Shown here: positions 11,413 through 20,535 of the stretch, in pieces
How the letters are laid out: each line of letters begins with the position of its first letter
Position numbering within the stretch: the stretch's first letter is position 1
Assembly: GCA_022836615.1 (NCBI GenBank)
Contig: MU405220.1
Coordinates: 310,001 to 374,000, forward strand
DNA length: 64,000 bases
Reading direction: 5' to 3'
Source of the DNA: Annulohypoxylon bovei var. microspora
Taxonomy: Eukaryota; Ascomycota; Sordariomycetes; Xylariales; Hypoxylaceae
Translations under genes and position numbers: made by a program
The notes under the pieces: model-generated
Told to the model about the DNA's origin: nothing
What the model saw: only the letters and a program-made list of their open reading frames with translations
The model's database searches: none

Positions 11413-13350
11413 TTATTTCCTAGCGGGAGGTCCCATCTTGCCAGCACCGGTATCAACTTTCTTGTTGGGCGGCTGTCCAGGAACTTTAAAACCACCATTG
11501 GCACTGCTAGCAGCTCCGCCTCCAGAAACCTGAGTGAAGGTGCCGCCCTTGAACCAACGATCCTCCTCTGCCTTTCTCTTGCGATTAAGCTCAGCTTGAA
11601 CCTTGGGGTCCACAAGCTCTAGTCCCTGAACCGGTGTGAATGCTAGAGAAGAGGCTGTCCCCGCACCTCCGCCGATGGTGGACCCTACCCCTGAAGTTCG
11701 TAGACCCTTACCACGAAGGTCGATGTTGCCTGATTGGCCGAAGCCGCGTAACGAGGAAGCTGAACCACCGATAGGCGTAGCTCCTCCCCAACCCTTGTGC
11801 TTTTGGCTAAGCTTTGCTCGGGTCCGATTGTCAATCTGCATTCCCCGGATTCTTCCATCGTTCGTCTGGCCAATCATTCCCATGCCCGCAGTAGAGTCTC
11901 CTATACCATAGTCGGTTTCTTTCTCCTCTTTGCCAAATACCATACGATTCTGTGCCTTGCGTAGCTCGGTCATCGCCGTAGCCTCCTTCGCCTTTCGCGC
12001 GCGTCGGCCACCTCGCTTCCTCGACGGCTTATCATCAGGAGCCGGCAGAGCTCGCTGACCCTTGTTCGGCGGCGGTTCCGTCAGCTTGTCTAACCTCTCC
12101 AAACATTGGCTTCTCAACTCTTCGCCATATGATCCATCGGGGTTCGTGTGGCCAGTGTCTGCGCGCGCAGCTAGGACAAGTTTTGCTGCTACTCCCTTCA
12201 TAGCCTTCTTCTTCAGGTCACTTGGAATACCACGAATGATCGGCGAGTGGAACAGGTAGCCTTGCTGTTTGACGCCTACATTAGTAGCAAAAGCTGTATT
12301 CCCTGTTCTTTTAGATCCCCAAGCGGCAAGGTTGCATGCGGGCGTCCGGGACAGATTGGTCAACCCTCCAGCCGTGTTGATTAGTTGTGCAGCAGTTAGG
12401 GACCCAATCAAGGTCGTTAAATTAGGGGCGAAGATGTTCATCCGAGACTGTACGTAGTCTGTGAGTGTCTTCTTAGCCCTGTCCATCTTGATCATCATAT
12501 GGCAGGCCTTAAGAATTCGTTCAAGTTCCTCTTGGCTTATTTCGCGGCCTTTGGTCGTAGTGGCTTCGACCGTGACAATCATCAATGATGGACCGTCTAA
12601 GACTGACTTGAGAGATTCGCCCAGAGGATTATCAGCTGAGGCTTGAAGAGCTCTTATACTGTCCGAGTCCATAGGCCCATTCCCAAGGATGGCCACAACC
12701 TTGGCGTACTCGATGGGGCTCTGGACGAGAGTTTCAAGTTCGGGGAATCGAGCGGAATAATGGTCTCTGATGAACTTATGGACCTTCATAATCTCGCCAT
12801 CGATCTGGGTGGATAGAGTGTTGGATTCAGTGAGGATCTTGTACTCGGGGTTGTCCTCAATGTTACCTATATTGGTCGTGTGCGGCGCAAGAGGTTTTGA
12901 TTGGTAGTGTGCGATATCCTGTAAGGTTGTAACCAGTCGGTCAGATCTGTAGCTCAAGCCAGAAGATGTAAACACTTCATCACTGTTCGTAGAGTGTATA
13001 TGGGGAATATATGATAGACTAACCTTTAGGAGAGGATCCAATCTGTCCATAACAGTGGTAACCTTACGGATGTCCTTGACTCCGCCTAACTGCATCTTCT
13101 CTACCTTAGCTTTGGTTGCTTCTTCATCCTCCAGGGTTTCGGTGGCGCCGCCGTTCATGCCACCCATTTCTTCATCCTCGCCGGGTTCTGCTTCTTCGTC
13201 GCCGTCAAGCATCATATCGCCATTCTCGTGGTTTGCTAGAGGGCCAATGGCTGGGCTTTCTAGGTCAAGTCCGACATCATTTTGCTCCTCTCCATTTTCG
13301 GAACCCGAATCCTCGAAGTCCTGCAGCAGCTCGTCTGCGAGGGTCGACAT
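11413..13350 (-). CDS. prp31: Pre-mRNA-processing factor 31 (U4/U6 snRNP)
   Basis: Prp31 bridges U4 snRNA, the 15.5K/Snu13 protein and U5 in the tri-snRNP. The start at 13350 (MSTLADELL) matches the family; an ATG five codons upstream is in frame. Residues 1-109 are acidic. The NOP domain follows, with IHKFIRDHYSARFPELETL, the GGLTNLSRTPACN loop and a KKRGGRR-type basic stretch. The Prp31 C-terminal domain (SLAFTPVQGLELVDP) lies near the end. The frame is open throughout, but a 35-codon block at 12919-13023 does not match the family, starts GTTAGT, ends TTACAG and is a multiple of three. I read it as an in-frame intron, giving exons 13350-13024 and 12918-11413 and a 610-residue protein. The gene is head to head with clf1, another splicing factor. 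Confidence 0.96.
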   Translation of the reverse strand: MSTLADELLQDFEDSGSENGEEQNDVGLDLESPAIGPLANHENGDMMLDGDEEAEPGEDEEMGGMNGGATETLEDEEATKAKVEKMQLGGVKDIRKVTTVMDRLDPLLKVSLSYIPHIHSTNSDEVFTSSGLSYRSDRLVTTLQDIAHYQSKPLAPHTTNIGNIEDNPEYKILTESNTLSTQIDGEIMKVHKFIRDHYSARFPELETLVQSPIEYAKVVAILGNGPMDSDSIRALQASADNPLGESLKSVLDGPSLMIVTVEATTTKGREISQEELERILKACHMMIKMDRAKKTLTDYVQSRMNIFAPNLTTLIGSLTAAQLINTAGGLTNLSRTPACNLAAWGSKRTGNTAFATNVGVKQQGYLFHSPIIRGIPSDLKKKAMKGVAAKLVLAARADTGHTNPDGSYGEELRSQCLERLDKLTEPPPNKGQRALPAPDDKPSRKRGGRRARKAKEATAMTELRKAQNRMVFGKEEKETDYGIGDSTAGMGMIGQTNDGRIRGMQIDNRTRAKLSQKHKGWGGATPIGGSASSLRGFGQSGNIDLRGKGLRTSGVGSTIGGGAGTASSLAFTPVQGLELVDPKVQAELNRKRKAEEDRWFKGGTFTQVSGGGAASSANGGFKVPGQPPNKKVDTGAGKMGPPARK

Positions 13351-13877
13351 GATGTCGATCGCCAATCTATCGTTGGCCGGTCGCGCAACGGGGAAGGGCG
13401 AAAATGCTACTTTTTTACAGCTTGGAACGAAATAAACGTAATCCTTTGATAGAAATTTGATTCGATATAGATGGAGACGAGTCGGTGGAAAATGTCGAGC
13501 TTTTTGGGTATATTGTTGGATAATTTAGAAATGCGACAGCGAGATTAAAAAGAGAAAGTTCTTAGGTTAGTCGCAGCCTTGAGTCGCGATTGTAATTTAA
13601 TATGGGTAATCACAGCTCTGCGTCCAATCATTTCGTAGATTCACTCCAAGCTTAACCGGCAAAACTTAATTTTCCGTACAGGGTCCGGGGTCATGTTCAA
13701 TTCACCTGCTACTTTTCAGCCTTGCTAACCTTTTTATGTTTTTATTCTTGGATAATACAAACTTCATCACAGCAAATTTCTTCGTTTTTTCCCTTTCCCT
13801 TTCCCTCTTAATCCCTTCACCAACTCCTCCTCAAGAACCAATCTCTTAATATACGCGTCATTCATTCTTAAGCAAAC
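13351..13877. promoter_or_regulatory. Shared divergent promoter of prp31 and clf1
   Basis: The 527 bp between two start codons pointing away from each other must hold both promoters. It contains a CCAAT box at 13624-13628 and a long CT-rich tract at about 13785-13808 just before the clf1 start, a typical fungal core-promoter feature. No TATA box is obvious. Coordinated expression is inferred, not shown. Confidence 0.7.
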
Positions 13878-15902
13878 ATGGAGTCTTCACGAGGCCCTCC
13901 AAGGGTCAAGAACAAGGCCGCCGCGCCTATTCAGATCTCCGCCGAGCAGCTGCTCCGAGAAGCAGTCGATCGCCAGGAAACGTCTCTACAAGCACCGACG
14001 CAGCGCTTCGGCGATTTGGAAGAGCTTCATGAGTTTCAAGGCCGGAAAAGGAGAGAGTTCGAAGACTATGTCCGCCGAAATAGGATTAACATGAACAACT
14101 GGATGCGCTATGCCGCATGGGAGCTCGAGCAGAAAGAGTTCAAGCGCGCGCGATCCATCTTCGAACGAGCTTTGGACGTCGATTCTACCTCTGTCGTACT
14201 ATGGATTCGATACATCGAGGCCGAAATGAAGAACAGGAATATTAACCATGCGAGAAATCTCCTTGACCGTGCTGTCACCATCCTACCCAGAGTCGATAAG
14301 CTATGGTACAAGTATGTTTATATGGAGGAGATGCTGGGTAATATCCCTGGTACGCGACAAGTTTTCGAGAGGTGGATATCATGGGAACCGGACGAGGCGG
14401 CATGGAGCTCCTACATCAAAATGGAGAAGCGGTACAATGAATTCCAGCGTGCCCGCGATATTTTCGAACGTTTCACCATAGTACACCCGGAACCGCGTAA
14501 CTGGATTAAATGGGCCAAATTCGAAGAGGAGTATGGCACAAGCGATCTAGTCAGGGAAGTTTTTGGTGGCGCCGTCGAGGCCTTAGGGGATGAGTTTGTC
14601 GATGAGAGGCTCTTTATCGCCTACGCGAGGTTTGAGGCTAAACTCAAGGAGTATGAACGGGCCAGGGCTATTTATAAATATGCCCTAGATCGCCTCCCTC
14701 GATCAAAATCTATGGGCCTGCACAAGGCCTACACCACTTTTGAGAAGCAGTACGGAGACCGAGAAGGCGTCGAGGATGTTATCCTATCGAAACGAAGGCG
14801 GCTCTACGAAGATCAAATCAAGGAGAACCCGAAGAATTATGACATATGGTTCGATTACGCACGGCTAGAGGAGACTTCAGGTGACCTGGATCGGGTAAGA
14901 GATGTGTACGAACGAGCGGTAGCGCAAATCCCGCCCACACAAGAAAAGAGACACTGGCGCCGATACATTTACTTGTGGGTCTTCTACGCAATCTGGGAGG
15001 AGACGGAGGCAAAGGATATTGGCAGAGCACGCCAAATCTACAAATTATGCATCGACCTAATTCCCCACAAGAAGTTCACCTTTGCCAAGGTCTGGCTGCT
15101 TAGAGCGCAGTTTGAGATACGGCAAGGCGAATTAACAACCGCGAGGAAGACGCTTGGACAAGCGATCGGCATGTGTCCGAAAGACAAATTGTTCAAAGGC
15201 TATATCGAGCTGGAGCTGAAGTTATTCGAATTTGTGCGATGCCGAACGCTCTACGAAAAGCACATAGAGTGGAATCCGGCTAATTGCCAAACCTGGATCA
15301 AGTTCTCTGAACTCGAAAGAGGACTGGATGATCTTGATAGGACCAGAGCCATTTTCGAGCTTGCTATTAACCAACAAGTCCTAGATATGCCGGAGCTATT
15401 ATGGAAGGCGTACATCGATTTTGAGGAAGAAGAGGGCGAGTACGAGAAGACACGTGATCTGTACGAGAGGTTGCTTGAAAAGACGGATCATGTCAAGGTC
15501 TGGATCAGCTACGCGCACTTCGAGATCAACATACCAGAACAAGAGGAGGAAGAAACGGGCGAAGAAGAGGAGCGACCTGTCAGCGAGGGGGCGAAGACTA
15601 GGGCCCGCAGCGTGTTCGAGCGTGCTCATAAACGCATGAAGGAGAAAGAGCTTAAGGAAGAGAGAGTTTCTCTGCTCAATGCCTGGCTCTCCTTCGAGCG
15701 CACGCACGGCTCGGCGGAAGATATCGAGAAGGTCCAGAAGCAAATGCCGCGGAGGACCAAACGCAGACGCAGACTCGAAGACGACACGTTCGAGGAGTAC
15801 ATCGACTATATCTTCCCCGCGGACGACGAGCAGAAGCAAGACCTATCCAAATTGCTTGCTATGGCCCAGGCATGGAAACAAGGCGGTGGAGCTGTCAGCT
15901 AA
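13878..15902 (+). CDS. clf1: Pre-mRNA-splicing factor CLF1 (crooked neck-like)
   Basis: A 674-residue, intronless protein that matches the Crooked neck/CLF1/Syf3 family end to end. After a short basic N terminus (GPPRVKNKAAAPIQISAEQLL) it consists of about 15 HAT (half-a-TPR) repeats with the recurrent W..Y...E and RAR.IFERAL signatures, spaced roughly 34 residues from about residue 50 to 600. An acidic insertion near residues 555-570 and a basic/acidic tail ending in KQGGGAVS follow. CLF1 is a scaffold of the Prp19-associated (NineTeen) complex and is needed for tri-snRNP joining and spliceosome activation in the nucleus. Its length matches fungal orthologs, which are about 670-690 residues. 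The CT-rich tract before the start fits its promoter. It shares a 527-bp intergenic region with prp31. Confidence 0.97.
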   Translation: MESSRGPPRVKNKAAAPIQISAEQLLREAVDRQETSLQAPTQRFGDLEELHEFQGRKRREFEDYVRRNRINMNNWMRYAAWELEQKEFKRARSIFERALDVDSTSVVLWIRYIEAEMKNRNINHARNLLDRAVTILPRVDKLWYKYVYMEEMLGNIPGTRQVFERWISWEPDEAAWSSYIKMEKRYNEFQRARDIFERFTIVHPEPRNWIKWAKFEEEYGTSDLVREVFGGAVEALGDEFVDERLFIAYARFEAKLKEYERARAIYKYALDRLPRSKSMGLHKAYTTFEKQYGDREGVEDVILSKRRRLYEDQIKENPKNYDIWFDYARLEETSGDLDRVRDVYERAVAQIPPTQEKRHWRRYIYLWVFYAIWEETEAKDIGRARQIYKLCIDLIPHKKFTFAKVWLLRAQFEIRQGELTTARKTLGQAIGMCPKDKLFKGYIELELKLFEFVRCRTLYEKHIEWNPANCQTWIKFSELERGLDDLDRTRAIFELAINQQVLDMPELLWKAYIDFEEEEGEYEKTRDLYERLLEKTDHVKVWISYAHFEINIPEQEEEETGEEEERPVSEGAKTRARSVFERAHKRMKEKELKEERVSLLNAWLSFERTHGSAEDIEKVQKQMPRRTKRRRRLEDDTFEEYIDYIFPADDEQKQDLSKLLAMAQAWKQGGGAVS

Positions 15903-18375
15903 TCGAGCCAGTTGCTTTCTATACCAGATGTGCTCACTAAAGATGCCGTGGATGCGAGTAGACAATCCGATATTGTACATAATAGGCTATTTTACATGGA
16001 GCAAACAAGCCCAGTCTAATGAAATCGTCGAGAACGGATCGGTTATCAAATTGTTCCAACCGAACGCGTATCATCCTATAACACATTCAAGCCGCTTGTG
16101 TTTTCTTTAAACCCACTCCCCTAGATCGCATAACCAATCGTCGTCCGAGAATGATATTCTATCCTTTGGTCGATCTCTATTCGAGATGAATGCCAAGCTG
16201 TGGGGGAAGGTGACTATGCGGCTCGAACCCCTAGCACGCCAAGCCATTGACAGAGCTTGAAGGAACTACACCCCAAAGCTCACAACGCTCCCATCAATAT
16301 TCCCTAATAGATACATAGGCAGATAGGTAGCTATTTCGTACTGCCGGTAGAGCAAAGGAATTGACTCCCTGAATGGTTGCATGACCCTCGGATAGCAACA
16401 TGGACATACAAGGCCTAGACGCTTAGTACATACATACATGCAGCAAACAATGAACGAGATAAGAAAAGAAGCATCGTGCCCTGCCCCGCCAAAGACAACG
16501 GATATCTGGTAGAACCCCAACTTTCGCAACCCCTGCCCGAACCCTTTCCCAAAGATGAAAAAGCTCCGTGGCCGATCCAGGGGGGGTGGTCTGATATCGT
16601 GGGATATTCTACTCTATCCTCCCACGCCGGGCTCCCGAAAGGGGAGAAGCGGTCAGCACGATGACATCATGCATTTATTAGCCCGCTGCTACTGTGCTAC
16701 GGGAAAGGTATTGTAGCGATAGAACAGCGATTATATTACTATGCTGCTATGTTTATGATTGTAGATATGTGTATGTACATAGCAATGTTAACATGGAACT
16801 TTACACCTACCTCCCGATTCGTACTTTGGTCCCGATCTTCATGGTATGGGTACCTAGGCCATGTGCGGAATTATGTACTCCCCTTGTAAGATGTTAGAAT
16901 AGGTAGATGCAATGATGATCGATAGTATATTAGCGACACGTAAGGTCGCTAGGTCGAATGTAACGGTCGTTATTACTTCTCCGCTGTGCTCGATTCTACA
17001 CATATCTTCTCTCATATATCTAATATATGTGTGCAAGCGCGGTGAGGCGAGGTGAAGCATGCATCCTTGTGGAAGCATAACCTCCAGTCGGGTATAGCCA
17101 AATAAGCCCCGTGACAGGTCAGTTACACTAATGAACCTGATACTATTCTCGCCCAACAGCACTTCCTAGGGTCGTTAGGCATCGCCAATCACCGAAGTCA
17201 TGAGTAAGCCAAACATTTGATATGCGTGAAATATATAACCCGACTATATAAGAGAGAGAGATAACACAAGAAATAAGACCAATAAGCAAAAGGAAAAGAC
17301 TTCATGACTTCATCCAATCAGAAGGTTCGTCCTAAGGTCATAATCGTCATCGTCAAAAGTCTGGAACAAGCCCCCCGGGAATATACCCAAGGGATTTCGA
17401 ACCTGCAGCTCTCCCCTCTTCCCCTCTCCCACATATACAACAACACACCGCCCACGGTACGTATATCGAATATTATTAGATCCTGTTGGTAGATCCCCCA
17501 TCCTGTCTCGACCCATCGATACGTGCCACGCGTGCGTTAGCTTAGTGTGACCCTTTCACTTTTTTTCGCATCTTTTCCACCTGCTACTATGTATGTGCTC
17601 GGCCGGGGCCTGATCGCCCAGATCCTACCCAGTCCCATAACAAGAACCCTGCAGATTCTGTACCCATCTCGGTCGCATCCCTATTACGGCCGCTTGACCA
17701 CAACGTCGGAATCGTAGGGAATACCACCCATCGTCCTAGGTAAGCGGGGCATGAACTCCGAATGCTCAAATCGTTTTAATAAGCACGGGAGACACGAGTC
17801 CCTGTCCACGGTATTCGGCAGAACACACCCAACCACGGTCAGCGGTGGCTGCTCCACGCTTGTCCTGCATAAGGCCCGATGCTCCCGAGGCCATATCCCG
17901 TTTCCGGTGACACGAGATAGGACACAGGTAGCACAGGTCCCCTGTTGCATTAAAGCCGGACGCACGCACATTAATTGTCGTGGTGGTGGCGGTGGTGACG
18001 CCCATCTGTCACAAATTAAATAGTATCAGTGAAAAGCTCAAGTTAGATAGGTATATAGGTAATCATAGAATTGTGCGTATCGTTAGGAGATTCAGAAGAA
18101 GATGCAACGCGACGAATGAGACTTTGTTTCTATCTCAAAAAAACGACCGGGGTTAGTTCAACAATATTTCGAGGCAGTTAAATTCCAACCTATTCCCAAA
18201 CGCCTTCGTGTTTAATTTTGTATTATCCAAAACCATAAATTCATAGTATGTCGTAAATCGTAAGGGGGTATGAGGCAGACGTGTATACTGTAAACCATAC
18301 GCGTGTGTGATTGGCGTACAGTGTATTAGAGGGATGTGTAAGTGTTGAACGGAGGGTGATCTGTCACCCTACCAA
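15903..18375. other. Intergenic, no gene seen
   Basis: About 2.5 kb between the 3' ends of the convergent clf1 and SR-rich protein genes. The frames are short and uncharacteristic. There are (GT)/(TACA) and GA runs. Probably 3' UTRs and spacer DNA. Confidence 0.6.
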
Positions 18376-20535
18376 TCACCTCCTGTCGTAGCCCACCGGA
18401 GGAGCGGGCAAAGCAGCAGAATAGGGATTCCCATCGGTGTAACGAGGACCCTCGTCATACCGATGTTCTCGTGGTGGAGCTGAAGTGTTCCAATTGTCAG
18501 CTCTGGACCTGCTGCTGCTACTATTGCTGGAATTTGCCCGCTTCAGTCGCTCCAGTCGTCTCTCATGACGTCGCACTCTTTCCTCTTTCCATTCACTAAC
18601 TGCTTTGGCCTGTTCTCGGGCTTCCTTGAGCTCCGAGACGGCGCCCTTGACGCCCAGAGCCGCGATGCCGACCGAAGCCGCATCTTGCAGGAGCGCCTTA
18701 GTCCTCAGCTTTCTAGCCTCCTCCGGACTTAATTTGCCTTCCTTAACTGCTCTATGCCTTGCGTCACGCTGTCCCATGCTGCCATACACGTTGTGTGCAG
18801 CATGGATAGTAGCGACAGCAGCTAACCCCGTTGTAATGAGTTGTTTACGTCGCATCTTCGACGTCATCTTATTGTCTTCATCTGAATCTCCAAGATCGCT
18901 ACTAGAAGCAGAACTAGACCTACCTTTTCTTGAACGGGATCCACTACGCGATCTTCCACCACCGACAGACCGCTCCTCCTCATCATAATCATCGTAGGCA
19001 TCATTAGTCGCGGGGCCTCGGCCGCCTCTCATGTAGGCGCGAGACTTGTGATCATCATCATAACGGTCGTCGGACTGACTCCTATGACGACTCCGGCGAG
19101 GGGGTTTGTCGTCATAGTAACTATCGTCATCTTCTTCGCGAGGATCGGGGTCGCTACCGATGCCGATTTTAGCGAGGCTACGTCGTGCCTTATCAACAAC
19201 GCTACGGCTGCGGCTGCGGCTACCGCGGCGCTTGCGTGGTGGGGGGCTGCGACTATCATACGAGTCGACGCTGTCTCCCCGGCGAGATCGGGACCGGCTT
19301 CGACTCCCAACGAGTTTCTTGGCGGTCAAGGCGCCCAAGCCTGCCGTGGCCAGTGCCGCGAGACCGCTCTTTCCCGAGCCGCCCTCGGATCGGGCACGAG
19401 AGCGGGATCTGCTCCGGCCTGTCCTTCGGTCCTCCTCGATGTCTTTTCTAGAGCCATGCAACATACGGTTGCCGAGAAGACCACCAATGACGGATTCCAC
19501 GAGGTGGCGCTTGCTGTCCTTAGAAGGATCATGGGCAGCATCGATGGTTGCAGCACCGGCAGCTGCGGTGAGAATTCGCTTCATCTTCTCTCCTTTCCAG
19601 TCACCTGGCTCCTTGGCAACTCGGAAGGCCTCTGCAGCGCCGGCGACGAGCGAAGCTTTGGCGGCCTTCTGCATTCTGGCCGCAGTAGTATCCCGTGAAC
19701 TTTTCTTGCTATCGCGCGAACGGTACGAGTCCGGGCTACCACGTCGGCTTCCATGGCGACTTCTTGATTCCCTGTCAGAACCAGCACCGCCAGTTAGAGC
19801 TTTAATAGCGCCCCCAAGACCAGCGGCAGCTAAGGCATTCTCGAGGAAAGACTTGTTGCCTTTCTGATTCTTTGGATCCTCATCGTCATCGTCAGTATAG
19901 TACTCGACAACACGGCCATCTCGATTCTTATGGACGACGTAGGTTGACTTTTTATCTTCCTTGCCGGAATGCTTGTTGTAAAAGTCGGCTCCCTGATAGC
20001 CAGCAAAGGCACCAGCTGCGCCGAGAGCAGCCGAGGCGGCTACATTGCGCTGGACATCAAGGCCTTCCTTCTCAGCTTCGCGACGATCCCAAAGCTCCTT
20101 AGCGCCAGCAGCGAGAAGACCACCGGCGACGGCAGCAATGATTTTTTCTTGCTTAGACAGAACACGCTTTCGGCTTCTCTCCTCTTCTTCGTAGTAGACG
20201 CTACCAGGTTTCTTGTGACGACGTTCTTTAGGCGCAGCATCGTAAGAGCGACGGTTTTCGTAATAGTAATCATCATAACCAGGTTCAGCGGATCGGGCTC
20301 TACGGACGTCCCGGGAGTAACCAGGAGGAGGGAAGTCTCGGTGGATTTCCTCTATCGATAGCTCACTATCCTCACGCGCTCTAGGAACAAGCGCATTCCT
20401 ACTATTTGGGTTTACTCTGTAGTAGGTTTCCTGAGTTTCGGTGTAGCGGGGACTCGCCCTATCACGCCTATCGTCATGGTGATACCGGCGGGAATAGTCG
20501 CGCGGGGGAGCATCGTACTGGTCGTACGCGGACAT
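18376..20535 (-). CDS. SR/Asp-rich fungal protein with glycine-zipper segments (DUF3824-like)
   Basis: A 719-residue single-exon protein of a fungus-specific type whose function I do not know. The N terminus (about 1-125) is Tyr/Arg/Asp-rich and disordered. At about 130-185 two Ala/Gly-rich helices occur (IIAAVAGGLLAAGAKELWDRR and ASAALGAAGAFAGYQGADFY, the latter followed by NKHS). Similar Ala/Gly segments recur near 235, 300, 345, 400, 590 and 625. Between them are SR-type stretches (RSRSRSR) and Asp-rich patches such as DDDDEDP. The alternation of short hydrophobic glycine-zipper helices with RS/acid linkers is characteristic of proteins annotated with DUF3824. The helices are short for membrane spans. 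The extended antisense frames here are shadows of its biased composition. The domain name is from memory and should be confirmed by profile search. Confidence 0.85.
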   Translation of the reverse strand: MSAYDQYDAPPRDYSRRYHHDDRRDRASPRYTETQETYYRVNPNSRNALVPRAREDSELSIEEIHRDFPPPGYSRDVRRARSAEPGYDDYYYENRRSYDAAPKERRHKKPGSVYYEEEERSRKRVLSKQEKIIAAVAGGLLAAGAKELWDRREAEKEGLDVQRNVAASAALGAAGAFAGYQGADFYNKHSGKEDKKSTYVVHKNRDGRVVEYYTDDDDEDPKNQKGNKSFLENALAAAGLGGAIKALTGGAGSDRESRSRHGSRRGSPDSYRSRDSKKSSRDTTAARMQKAAKASLVAGAAEAFRVAKEPGDWKGEKMKRILTAAAGAATIDAAHDPSKDSKRHLVESVIGGLLGNRMLHGSRKDIEEDRRTGRSRSRSRARSEGGSGKSGLAALATAGLGALTAKKLVGSRSRSRSRRGDSVDSYDSRSPPPRKRRGSRSRSRSVVDKARRSLAKIGIGSDPDPREEDDDSYYDDKPPRRSRHRSQSDDRYDDDHKSRAYMRGGRGPATNDAYDDYDEEERSVGGGRSRSGSRSRKGRSSSASSSDLGDSDEDNKMTSKMRRKQLITTGLAAVATIHAAHNVYGSMGQRDARHRAVKEGKLSPEEARKLRTKALLQDAASVGIAALGVKGAVSELKEAREQAKAVSEWKEERVRRHERRLERLKRANSSNSSSSRSRADNWNTSAPPREHRYDEGPRYTDGNPYSAALPAPPVGYDRR

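Noticed and set aside
15399..15839. 146-codon minus-strand frame in clf1
   Set aside because: Antisense shadow of HAT repeats.
16200..16260. Second B-box-like GGTTCGAGCC on the minus strand
   Set aside because: The T-stem does not pair and no A box fits.
19048..19867. Long plus-strand frames (216 and 235 codons) opposite the SR-rich gene
   Set aside because: Shadows of the biased SR/Ala coding sequence on the minus strand; Arg/Leu/Pro-rich with no domain.
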